The notes below the pieces were generated by a model. That model searched no databases, was not told the origin of the DNA, and was given only the letters and a program-made list of their open reading frames with translations. Made by a program: the position numbers and the translations under genes. From assembly GCA_013399895.1 (NCBI GenBank), contig VXBA01002668.1, positions 2,286,790 through 2,350,789 on the forward strand: DNA of 64,000 nt. Reading direction: 5' to 3'. The stretch is from Serilophus lunatus (taxonomy: Eukaryota; Chordata; Aves; Passeriformes; Eurylaimidae). This document shows, piece after piece, positions 1-12,600 of the stretch (positions are counted from its first letter, which is position 1; the number at the start of each line of letters is the position of its first letter).

Positions 1-240
1 CCCTTCTGCCCCTTCTTACCCCGCTCATATCTCGCTGCCCCTCCACCCATCCGTGCCGCTTCCTCTTATGCCCCCTTTCTTCTCTTCCTTTCCTGCCTGC
101 CCCTCCAGCTTGCCTCCTCCGTACCTCCCTCCTCCATTCCCCCTTTCTTCGCGAACCCTCCCTCTTGTGCACATCCCTCCCTCCTTCATTCCTCTTTTCC
201 TCCCTCTTTCCCTCCCATGCACAACCCTCCTCCTGCCCCC
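1..240. repeat. Pyrimidine-rich tract (low complexity)
   Basis: About 240 bases made almost wholly of C and T on the + strand, with many CCCTCC/CCTTCC-like units and few purines. It is low-complexity sequence next to the presumed SP4 promoter side. Reading frames across it are compositional and are not called. Confidence 0.7.
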
Positions 241-305
241 TAAAGCATCGGCGGCCACTCAGTGGCCGTCGATGCTTTAGGGGGCAGGAGGAGGAGGAGG
301 GTTGT
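221..305. repeat. Near-perfect inverted repeat (39-bp arms)
   Basis: Left arm 221-259 and right arm 261-305 are reverse complements around a single central base (260). There is one mismatch (269, C to T relative to the partner arm) and a 6-base GAGGAG excess in the right arm near 291-296. Flanks outside the arms do not pair. The core contains TAAAGCATCG and its complement CGATGCTTTA. Confidence 0.95.
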
Positions 306-559
306 GGGTGGTTTTTTCCTGCTGTCTCTGGGAGAGGAAACCAAACCTCCCCTTTTTGGGTGTTAACTCTCCAGCCCCCATGGGTTGGGTTTCAAACCAC
401 GTTTCTTAGGACTCATTCTTTTGTAATAATGATTTGTACTGTTGTTTTTATGAAGAGGCAAAGGCGACAAACTGGGAACCGAAAAGGATATGCTCGTAGC
501 TTTTGTTGTTGTATAAATGAAGGTGAATAATTAACCTGTTACACTTGATATTTTTGCAG

Positions 560-660
560 ATCAAAAGAAGGAGGAAGCTATGCCCACAGAGGGAGAGAAA
601 TCTCCCGAGGCAGAGAATAACAACAATAATAATAAAAAAGGGAAAACTGGAGGCTCACAG
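560..660 (+). CDS. SP4: SP4 exon 2
   Basis: Acceptor TTTTTGCAG ends at 559 and the donor is CAG|GTAAAG. It encodes the rest of an Asp codon plus 33 residues (QKKEEAMPTEGEKSPEAEN…SQ), residues 4-36. The Glu/Ala run recalled from human SP4 at this point is shortened to EEA, while a run of six Asn codons (AAT/AAC, 616-633) is longer than the human NNN. The in-frame ATG at 580 is internal, not the start. Confidence 0.93.
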
Positions 661-3600
661 GTAAAGAACACACACCCGAATTGGGAAGTGCCCAAACTAT
701 TAGCATTTAAAATGAAATATTCAGCTAACAGCATTTCCTGCTCAGGGCATCTTTCTCTGGATTGGATGAAGCACATTTCATTGGGTGCAATGTTTTTACT
801 GCCTGGACATGTTTATTTGGTTGCATTTTGCAGTGATCAGCTGCTTTAGATGTAATAGAAACATTTTTTAATTTTTTTCTTTATTTTAGAGGGGGGAATA
901 GACTGAATTGAGGCTGCAGCCGAGGTTCTGGCTGTCATATATTCACTGATAATTAAGGAATTTTAAGAACTTTATCTTTAAATACTTCCTTATTCAGAGC
1001 TGTATCACTGGTCTCTATGCAGAAACATTTTTTTTTTTGCTTCCTGTGCAAGCCTGAATGCTCACTTCTGGTGGTTCATACTCGTACTCTTCTGAATCCA
1101 TCCTGTTTTCTCTCTTTATGGACAGGATTCTCAGCCTTCACCTCTCGCTTTGCTAGCAGCTACTTGCAGCAAAATAGGAACTCCTGGTGAGAATCAAGGA
1201 ACTGGACAGCAGCAGATTATTATAGACCCAAATCAAGGTTTGGTGCAGCTTCAGAATCAGCCACAACAGTTGGAACTGGTAACAACTCAGCTCGCTGGAA
1301 ACGCTTGGCAGCTCGTTGCCGCTGCTCCTTCTGCTTCAAAAGAAAATAATGTTGCTCAACAAGGTTCTTCTGTTCCCTCAAATGCAGCAAGTCCCTCCAG
1401 CAGTAACAATGGAAGCGCATCTCCTTCAAAATCCAAATCGAGCAATTCTTCTACAACGACCCCTGGACAATTCCAGGTCATTCAAGTACAAAATCCAAGC
1501 GGTAGTGTCCAATACCAAGTGATCCCACAGATTCAGACAACAGAAGGTCAAATCAATCCATCTAACACTACTGGCCTACAGGACATACAGAGTCAAATTC
1601 AGCTTATTCCTGCAGGGAATAATCAAGCTATCCTCACAACTGCAAACAGGACAGCTTCAGGGAATGTTATTGCTCAAAACCTAGCAAATCAGACCGTTCC
1701 GGTCCAAATTAGGCCTGGTGTTTCCATACCACTGCAACTGCAAACTATTCCCGGTACTCAGGCGCAAGTTGTAACAACCTTACCTATAAACATTGGTGGG
1801 GTAACCCTGGCGTTGCCAGTGATTAACAATGTTGCCGCTGGAGGAAGTTCTGGGCAAGTTGGCCAGTCTACCGAGAGTGGAGTTTCCAATGGAAATCAGC
1901 TGGCATCTACACCTGTCACTTCTGCCTCTGGTACCATGCCAGAGTCTCCTTCCTCATCTTCCACTGCTACCACCACTGCCTCAACATCTCTGACTAGCAG
2001 TGACACGCTGGTAAGCTCTGGAGAAACAGGACAGTACACAAGCACAGCAGGCACTGGTTCAGAGCAGGCGACTGAAGAACCTCAAACAACTGCTTCAGAC
2101 TCCGAAGCCCAGAACTCCAGTCAACTTCAGTCCAATGGGCTACAGAGTGTCCAGGATCAATCGGGTTCCCTTCAGCAGGTCCAAATCGTAGGTCAGCCTA
2201 TTCTGCAGCAGATACAGATCCAGCAGCCCCAAGGGCAGATTATTCAGACCATTCCTCCACAGTCATTTCAGCTTCAGTCAGGGCAGACTATACAGACCAT
2301 CCAGCAGCAGCCTTTGCAGAACGTTCAGCTGCAGGCAGTGAGCCCAACTCAGGTGCTCATCAGGGCTCCAACTTTAACACCATCTGGACAGATCAGCTGG
2401 CAAACTGTGCAGGTTCAGAATCTGCAAAGCCTTTCAAATCTTCAAGTTCAAAATGCTGGGCTACCCCAACAACTAACCATTACCCCTGTGTCTTCAAGTG
2501 GTGGCACAACCATTGCCCAGATTGCCCCCGTGGCTGTTGCTGGTACCCCCATCACTCTCAATGCTGCACAGCTTGCTTCAGTACCTAATCTTCAAACAGT
2601 AAGTGTTGCTAACCTGAGTGCTGCAGGTGTTCAAGTTCAAGGAGTTCCTGTTACCATTACCAGTGTTGCAGGTGAGTGGTCTGACAAAGTTTGGGGTTTG
2701 AGTTTTTCTTTGTTTCTGATTTTTTGTTTTGTTTGTGGTGGTAGGTTGTGTTTTTGTGTGGTTTTTTTACTGTTGCAAAAATACCAGATGGTTCTAAATT
2801 ACCCCTTTTTTTTTCAGAATTTTCTGTAATAAACATTAAACCCTTAACTGTGAGGAAATATCTTACACTTCTCACTAGAATTCAGATTTTAAAATAACTG
2901 AAATTTTTGCTAAACCCAGAGCTAATATTACCAGTTGCGTCAACTGAAATGGAACTGTTTGTATTTGATAAACTACACTTAAATGATTCTGTCCTCCATC
3001 TTGCTAGAGACCTGGAGGCTCCAGAAGGGAACACGAGACTTTACTGTTGGAGCTTTGATATGTTTGAAAAACAACAAGAAAAAGCTTTTCCCAACCAGGG
3101 AATATTCCTACTCTCTATATGGGGGATGCAGAATGAAAAAAGTGACAATGTGTGACCTGGGGTACCTTGTGTCCTGGCATGTATTTATATGGAACTACTC
3201 AATACACTGCACTAGCTCATAAATTTGTTCCCTTAAAAGTTTGAATTCTGCAGAGAAACTGAGTGGAGTAAGGTGTGCTCATACACAGCCTAGTTTCTGT
3301 GACTTGTCTTTAAAAAAAAAAGATAAAAACAACTGGTAACTGTACCTCAGTACTTGCTGATGAACTTTTGATATGTATTATGAAATGCCTGTTGGGTTAT
3401 GCTGGTCTAATAGTTGGGAAAGGAGCTAGTAAAAGCCTCTAGGGCAGATAACTGAGCTTAGTTCTATGGTAAATTCTGTGCAAGGTCTCTGCAGTGTCCT
3501 ACAAGGGCAGTTCTTTATGTAAAATTTGCCAACTTACAGTGTTTCAGATAAAATTTGATTTAGGTAGAGGTTGTCTTTGCCAGCTTGATAACTGCTTACA

Positions 3601-6600
3601 TAAGCTTGAGGTTGTCGTATAAGTAAAAGTCTTGTGTTGTAGTAATTACAATAAACACTTGTCTTAACAACCTGATTATAGGCACAGTTTCTTAGTATAA
3701 AACTGTAAGAAAAAAAGCTTGTGTTTAACTACTGTCCAGTCTGCATTAGCAAACATTAGTATCATATTGACTCTTAAGTGGTTTGTTTTTTTATAATCCT
3801 ATGTGAAGATGAGAAATGTTTTAACTGGGCAAAGGATTGTGCTCATTAATTGAAATATTTTTGAGGAGATCAAACATAGTTTGATAATAAGAAGTTTGCC
3901 AATGATTAGATATCATTGAGAGAATTTAATCTGCTACGGTACTTTTCAGCATCCAATGGCATATTGAAATACTAAGAACTGAGTTAGATGCACTAAACCT
4001 GGCTTGTTTAACGAGTGTCACAGAAATGTTCATCTGGATAAGCAAATTCAAATCTTGACCTTGCATTTAATAATGGTTCAAAGAGACATTTTGGTTAGCA
4101 GAGGCTGACCAGCTGTTATATCTTGCAGTCCTATTTGCCTTGGAATGTTTTTTTCTTGATGGGAATGTGCTGATTGACTGCTGTTATTAGACAGAAGTCT
4201 CTAGTTTGGTAGGAGACCCTTCACAGGAAGCCTGCTTTGTGAACAGCCTAGATTTGGGGGTGCAGGAAGAACCTTTCTGCATGCAGGTTTGTTCCCTGCT
4301 TACTAATGGTGTTCAGGTGTTTAGTACACACTAGCAGGTATTACAGCAAGAGATTCTGATTATCATCCCTCTTGGTTATATTGACCTTACCTCTGCTCAC
4401 ATATGATGCCATTTGGAAAATAAAGGGATTGAGATTTGTAACTGGAAGAAGGGAAATGAGTCACAAGTGGGGTCCTGGACAAGCCAAGCCTTAGTCATAC
4501 TGTGTTTGCTTGTTAACTAGACTTAAGCTTTGTGACCACTGAATTCCTCTCCACCGTGCCCACTCCCTGTTCCAGGTAGGCCTTATGGAGCACTTCTAAT
4601 TTTAAGCTGGCAGCAGTGAATCATAGAATAGTTTGGATTGGAAGGGACCTTTAAAGGTCATCTTTGCAGTGATCAGGGTCATCTTCAACTAGATTAGGTT
4701 GCTCAGAGCCCCATCTAACCTGACCTTGAATGTTTCCAGGAATGGGGCATCCATCCACCTCTCTGGGGAACATGTCATAGTGTTTTGCCACCCTCATTGT
4801 AAAAAACCCTCTTCCTTATGTCTAATCTAAACCTACCCTCTTTGATCTTAAGGCCATTCCTCCTTGTCTTGTTTCTACATCCTTATAGAAAGCCCCTGTC
4901 CAACTGCCTGTAGCCCTTTTGGGCACTGGAAGGTGCTACAAGGTCTCCCCAGAGCCTTCTTTTCTCCATACTGAAGAACCCCATTTCTGTCAGCCTTCCT
5001 CACAGGAGAGGTGCTCCACCCTTATAATCATCTTCTGACCTTTTCTCCTTTCCTTATTCAATAAGGTACTCTTTCTCCCCCAACACAAGAGGTTTTGCAG
5101 AAAGAGCAACTTTTCTGAATGCAAGAAATTACTTTAAATTTTCTTCTCTTATTTAGCTCAGCCATCCTGCGAAACTTCCCTACATTCTGAGAAAGGGAGA
5201 CATGGTAGCTTGGAAAGGAAGGTGAAGAGCATGATGTGCAGTCCTTAATCCTACATTAAGATTTCAAGGAAACAATGGTTATGAAATAGGAAATTACAAA
5301 TATGCTGAGATCTAAACTTTGCTTATCACTTAAAATGAGTAAGCTGACTTGATCAGGGCTATTAACTTCCTCAGATTTGCTGGGGTTTATTGGAAATGGG
5401 GGGGGGTTTATTATTGTTAGAGGAAACCTTTTGAAAAAATAAATGGCTCAGTTACATCAGTGTCTGCAGACACTGACTGAGTAAAGAACTTATCCCATGC
5501 ATTGATTCAGATGCTCTAACTTAGTTAGGGAAAAAAAAAATTACTTTGTCCTTCAATCGACCCTCTTCAATCAAACTGGTTGAGTTTCTAGGAAAAAACC
5601 CCAAAAAATCACAAAAAATAATTGTTCTTGTGTTTGTGTCATATTTCTGTTCAGTGAATAGTGGAACTAGTTATTTCCACAGTTAGGTAATTTAGGTACT
5701 CTTTAGTTCTTCATTAGTAAATGATATAGTAAAGCAAAGAAAAATCTTGGTTTAAAATAATAGAAATGTTAAGCTATAGAACAATTTTGAGAAATGGGGG
5801 GGGAAGGTTCTTGTGGATTTTGTTGATTTTTGTTGTTATTGTCTGTTTGATTTTGTTTTGACAAATGGATTCTAAATTCCAAAAGAGAATAATTTCACAT
5901 TAGGAAGAAAAATATTAAAATTTTTTAGTAAATATTGTATTTTGGTCTGCTTTTTATAACCTTTTTTTACTTAAAATCTACTGTAAACCCAAGATATATA
6001 TGTGTGTTTTTTGGGGGGGCAGGGTGGTTCTTGTGTTTCTGAGTTAGAAGTTCAAACACTGATCTTGGTAAGTATCACACTTTGGGTTATATGTTGCATG
6101 TGGTCAAAAAGAAGGGCAAAGCAGAGAAGTTCTTGCATCCTTTTATTTTCTGGCCTGAGGAAGAACTCCTTCAGTATCCATGGTGCAGAAGAAAATGACT
6201 CTTTTACAGTGAGAACAACTGAGCACTGACACTGATTGCCCAGAGAAGCTGTGGACTCTTCATCTTTGAAGATATTCAGAAGCTGTCTGGACATGGTCCT
6301 GGACAACTTTCTGTAGGTAGCCCTGCTTGAGCAGGGTGGTGGGATCAGATGCCTTCAAGAAGTTCCTTGTAGTCTACACCATTCTGTGATTCTGTGAAGT
6401 TTCGTTAAGATGTACAAAGTGTCAATCAAAAGAGTAATTACATGTATGGGAGAAAGCTGGATGAGAAGATAGAAACTAAGTTTCTGAGCCTTAAAACCAG
6501 ATATTTAAACAATTCTTTAATTAAGAGCTAAACAAACAGACTACATAAAAGCAACTGTGTTTACTTGAATATGCAGGGATCTACAAATACCTGCCTTGTT

Positions 6601-9600
6601 ATGAGATCAGTACCTGTCATGGCCTTCTGGCAGACTAGTTCTGTACAAAGTGAACTGCATTTCTTCTGTGCTGTGTGAATTGTTGTTTTATACATGGTTC
6701 CCTGTGGAACCAGGTAGCCTGGAATGTTATAGGTGATGACCTGAACTTAGCCCTTTTGAGCTTGGGGACAAGCAAGTACTGCACAGTAGCCTTGCATTTT
6801 TCAAGGTTTCTGCTGTAAGAGTTGCAGATGCAAGTTGTATCCCCAGCCCCTTCTTAATGTAAGGTATCCTTCACCTTTTCCAAGTTTATTTTCAGGCCCT
6901 TCCAATTGTCCAGGTGTGTTAATTAATAATAAAAGTGACTATGTGAAAGGAACTTATTTCATCTAGGAAAAATATATAGTTCATAAAATTGTTTCCTTTT
7001 GGTAGGCTAAATTGTTTTGCTTGGTTGGTTGGTTTTGGTGTTTTTTGTCCCTCATAATAATTCCCTGTTTCTTACGAAGGGAAAAAAAGTAATAGATCAA
7101 ACTCCTATCCATCTTAACTATACATCTTGAAGTAATTTTATTACATGAAGGTGGAGGTATTTGTTCCATAAAGAAATGAATTAGATGCTTTTGTTTTAAA
7201 ATAATGAAAAATGTTTCTCATGTTTTTATGTATACTTGTTCCAAGCTTTTTTTACTTGCTTTAGGGAAAAGTCACCAGGTTCCATCACCTTGCAACACAA
7301 GTTCAAGCCATTTTCTTTAAGATGAGTGGTGCCATGGCCTGAATTACAGGGAATTTGGAATTCATCCACCAAAATAACCTGAAGCAATGACTTCTGTTCA
7401 GTGGTACAGTCTGTTGTCTGGCACTGCTGCAACTGGAGGGGTTTAAGTCTTTTGTAGAGATGTGCTGTGGACTCCAAAACAGTTATTAATGACAATGAAA
7501 GCCAATGCTGAGTGTTCTCACTCGAGTAATTTAAAAATGTGATTAGGCTTGCTCTTCTGTTTCACACTTTGTAGCCACTGCAATTAATAGTTATGTAATT
7601 TGCTGGTACCTTGAGGTCTCCTGATTTTTTATTTTTTTTTGCACCTTCTCCTACTTATCTGCATCTGTCTTCTAGGCTTTCTCTTCCTTTTCCCTCTTCA
7701 TTAACTCTTCTTACTGACTGTGCTAGTCAGTAGTTTTAGGACTTGATGTTCAATCTGAAGACAGTGTTTAGATATTACTATCGTTCTGAGTCAAAGTTTG
7801 TAGAGGAGTTTGAAATCTTCTACCAGATTCTTTAAATAGGAATAAAATGCGTAAGATGAAATGTATGTCACTCAGGAATAGTGACTGGAAAAAGGGAAAC
7901 ATCATGCTTGTTTTCAGAAAGGTGAAAGGAGGCCCATGAGAACTACCAACCAGTGAGCCTCGTGTCTATGTTCTGGTAAGGTCGCAGAACACACCTCCTA
8001 CAAGGGTATGTCAAGGCATACAGGTGACAGAGGTGATTTAGACACAGGCAATGTGTTGTCCCAAATCTACATCAAACATGGCTTTGAAAAGGGCAAATCA
8101 CAGCTGACTAATCCAGTGGCCTTCTATGACAGAGTGACTGTATTGGTAGGTAAAGGAAAAGCATTTACCATGACTTACATAAGGACTTTGACATAGTCTC
8201 TCACAGCAGCCTTGGAGAGGTATGGGTTTTGTGGATTTACTATTTGATGGATTTGATGGCTGGATGGCTACATTCAAGGAGTTGCCATTAGTGACTCAAT
8301 CTCCAAATGGAGATCAGTAGTCAGTGGTGTCCCTCAGGGGTCTTTAGTACCCAGTACTGGTCAGTAGCTTTGTTAATAACGTTGTGGGATCAAGTGCACC
8401 CTCAGCAAGTTTTCAGATGGGACCAAAATGAATGGTGGAGTTGCTGTGCTTGAGGGAATGGATGCTATACAAAGGGACCTTGACAGGCTTGAGAAGTGGT
8501 CTGGTGTGAACCTCAGGTATTTCAGCAAGGCCGAATGAAAGGGGATGGGACAATCCCCAGTATCATCTGCGTTGTGAACTAATGGATTGAAAGCAGCTCT
8601 GTGGAGAAAGACTTGGGCATATTATCACATGAAAAGCTGGATATATGCCAGCAATGTACACTTGCAGCCCAGAAAGCTAATTGTATCCTGGGATGCATGA
8701 AAAGAAACAAGACCAGCAGTTCAAGGGATGTGATTCTGTCCCTCTTTGCCACTCTTGTGAGACCCCATCTGTAGCACTATGTCCAGCGCTGGCATCCCCA
8801 AGAGAAGACAGACATGGAGCTATTAAAACAGGTCCAGAGCAGGGCCATGAAAATAAGAGAGCTGGAACACATCTCGTATGAATACGGGCTGAAAGAGTTG
8901 TGGTTGTTGAGACTGGTGAAGAGAAGACTCTGAAGAGAATTTATTGCAGCCCTTCAACACACAAAGGGAGCTTGCGAGAAAGACGTTTTAACAAGTTCTG
9001 CCTGTGATCCCAGCACAAGGGGCAGTGGTTTTACGCTGAAAAAGGGTAGGTTTAAATTGGATGTAAGGAAGGAATTTTTTACTCTGAGGCTGGTGAGACA
9101 GTGGAACAGGTTACCTAGGGAGAGACTGGGGATGCCCCGTCCCTGGAAGTGTTCAAGGTGAGGATGGCTAGGTGCTTGAGCTACCTGATTTAGTTGAAGA
9201 TGTCTCTGCCCATGGCATGGGGACTGGAACTAAATGATCCCCAAAGGTCCCATGTGACCCAAACTGTTCTATGAATGTCAGAATCAAAGATGTTTCTGGC
9301 CCTGCCTGATACTGGCTGCAGGTGATGGATACAAGAAGACTGCTCAGATACTCTTCTCACCATGCAGTGATTTGCAGCTCAGATCTTGCTGAGTCAGAAA
9401 TGGAATTTATTTTTTATATATATGTTTAATAGTCCTTGATGGATTTCTTTTCTTAGAATTTGTCTTTTTTTTTTTTCAGTCTGCCTAATTTTTTTATGCA
9501 TTTAGTGCTTGTCTGCAATACATTGTGTTTTAATTTTTGCATAAGACGTGTTTTTATTTAAAGTTCTCAAGTTCCTGTATTATGAAACCTTAAAATACCT

Positions 9601-12600
9601 GATTCGCCTTTCTGGCACTCACAGTCTGTTATTCTCTATCATGTGTGCTAGATTTTGGCAGAGGGGAAGGTGTTGAGTATGAAGCCCTAGAATATTACAC
9701 TTCTGTTGAATGAAACAAAATGCATTTTTGTTACAGTATGTATCCTGTGGGTCTCCTTGCATGTGTTAATGTTACAGCGAATGTGTGCAGAAACACAAGT
9801 CAGTGAGTGGTGTAGCTAAGCAATGAGGGATCCGTCTAGGTGGTAAGAAGGTGAAAAGAGTTGAAAATAGCCACATCATATACAAGTAAACTGGCAGATA
9901 CAAACAAGGGTGGAAGCCAAAGGAGCTGAAGGATAGGGGTTGCATGATTTTGGAGTTTTTTTTGAATAACATCCAGTGTTCTTGGATGTTCATTGGCAAG
10001 CAAGATGCAGCAAACACCTTGAAAGAAACAAGCTGCAAGCTATGGAACCTGCAGTAAAAAGATAAGTACAAAGAACTGAGTTATATTCAAAAAAAACCAA
10101 ACCCAAAGCAGGAGCCTTTCTTAGTTTTTTACTTTGCAGTGTATGAGTTGGCATTCTGAGAGTGTAGATGGGAGGAGTATAGAAATGTAGCATACTTTTT
10201 CCAAAGTCATGAAAGGTCACAACTGTTCTCAGGTTGCCTTGAGCTGAGAATTGTTGCAGAACCACAGTGTTCTAAGTATTATAGTCCTGACATCCTTTTC
10301 AAATGCTAGAGAGTAATTACAGGAGAAGTATTTAGTCTTCTAATGACAACATTGCTTTGGTTGTGGGATTTTCTTTAAACTGAAATTCAAAATAGTGTCA
10401 GAAACAGTTTAACAACAAACTGCTGGTGAAAATAAACATTTGCCTTGGTGATGGCAGCATAAAAGTGTCAATATACTGGTCTTGAACTTGATGCCTAAGG
10501 AATGCACAATATACATGTTCAGCTAAATTGCCAGTGGAGAGAATGCCTCAGTAATGCCTTTTCTGCCTGACCTGTAAGTAGTAAGACAGGATTTCATCAT
10601 TACTTCTAAAATGAAGTGGGAAGGGGAAGCATTTCAAGTACCAACCTTTGCTCATAATTTCCAGGCAAAATAAGTTTATAAGGAGCCATTTCTATGCCAT
10701 AAACTTAAATGTCTTCAATGATGAATGTTACTAAAGCTATATTTCTATATTAGAGTATGTGGTTTTATAAAAATGTTTCATCAATACTGACACATTCTCT
10801 GAGAATATTGAGTGTTGCTGTCCCTTCTCTTGCTCTCTATTGTCAGAAACCGAAGCATACAGAGCAGGCAATGTATTTGCTGGGCTTTCTTGTTTATAAA
10901 ATGTCACGCAAATAAACTGACTGATACGGCACACCTTCATCAGCCTGTTAATATTTTTTTGCTTCTTTAATGGGTGCTTAGATCTGCTCTAAGCCAACCT
11001 TCTTGTTCTTCCATTATCATCTGGCATGAGGGAAAAACAAGAATCATTTTCCAAGTCTGATTTCAATAGCTTCCTCACTGTAACTTAAATTATGGAGTAG
11101 TAAACTTCGCACAATTTTGGTGCTGGTAGATGAAGTAAATCAATTTTTAATGGAGTAATGTATTAAAAAACTTTAATGGCAGTGATTTTATTGAAAAATC
11201 TAACTATATATGAAATGGTGTGTTGTGTTCTAAGAGGAATATTAATTTCAAGTATAAACTGTGTTATTATTGGGAGTTGACCTGAGCAGAGCCAGGAGTT
11301 GGACTTGATGGTGCTTATAGGTCCTTCCCAACTCAGGATATTCTATGATTATTGAAAAACAATTATGTTTTTCAATGGTCAATGATTTTCAATGAATAAT
11401 TTAGTTAATAAATGTTGCTTGAGTTATATGCTGTAGCATAGTAGCTTTGGAAGTAGTCAGGACTGCATAGCAAAATGTAGTCTTTACAATTAATATTTTG
11501 CTCTTGTCATGACACTTTCACTAAAACAGTAGCTCTGAACATCTGCAGTCACTTGAGAAATGTAGCATCTGAGCACACTTTTAGGTTAGTTTGGAGTGTG
11601 ATTATATAGTTTTATTGATTTCTGTATGCATCCATTCTTAAGAATGGAGTTTCCACTGATATTTAATACTACTGAGAGCTGATAACAGTTGTATACCATG
11701 ATCAGTTGGTCATTGGGAGTTTATTTTACTCCAACATGCACATTTAATCTTCATAAATTGGCAGTCCAGTATTAGATTATTGTAAAGAGAAAATTATCAA
11801 TTAATATCCTTCTGCCAAAAAAAACATTGGGTTACATGTTAGGTACAAGTCTGACTTCCCTTAATTATAGTTTCGACTGATGATGTCACTGCTTTTTCCT
11901 TGAGAAAAATACTGACTTTTGAGAAATACGGGCCTTGATTCTCTTGTTTCTTTGCTTCTCAGGAAGCAAATGACAAAACACGAAGCTCTTAAATTTGTTC
12001 TGAGCCAAAAAAGAATACTAGGTATAAAGTTTTACAGGGTTAAGAGTGCCACAGAAGATGTCAGAACTTCTAAAGGTTTGGATCTTAGAGATTTACATGG
12101 CCCTTCTTTTGTGATTCTATAATATGTAGTTTAACTGTTCCTTGCCTGATGAAGGCTGTAACAGAGTTTCAGTTTTTATATCTTTTATAAATAAGTTTGT
12201 CTTAATATTGATTAGCCTATCTATCCATAGCCTGTTAATAAAACTAAGGCTTGTGTCTTATGTTTACTCTTATTGTATAAGGTCTTTGAAAACATTTTAA
12301 GAATCTTGGTCTTTTCCTGATAATAAATTTTAATCACCTTGCCTCTTTTTTTTTTGTTCTGAATCAATTATTAACTGCTATACAGTTTAAACTAGTTTTA
12401 AAGACAGCAGTATTCCTTTCTGTTGAAAGGATTTTCTGTTTTCCATGTATGTACCTGTTAAGTAATCCCTTCTGTACACAGAGGCATATTTATTCTTATC
12501 TTAATCAACATGATGTTTCATGTAGCCAAATTATTTATTTCAAGGACATTCAGGAACCTTCTAGTCAAGTGTAAACTATGTAAGCTAGCTATACTATGAT

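Larger units (their letters stand above)
1..559 (+). other. SP4: SP4 intron 1, 3' part
   Basis: No exon was found here. Exon 2 begins at 560 with the last two bases of an Asp codon, so the start codon (Met-Ser-G) must sit in an exon upstream of the window; no matching ATG plus donor was seen in 1-540. The left 240 bases are pyrimidine-rich, followed by a palindrome at 221-305, then ordinary intron ending in TTTTTGCAG. Confidence 0.7.

Noticed and set aside
2672..2829. Extension of SP4 exon 3 into intron 3 as a shorter protein
   Set aside because: A strong GTGAGT donor follows the conserved exon end, and the extra 52 codons look like T/G-rich intron sequence.
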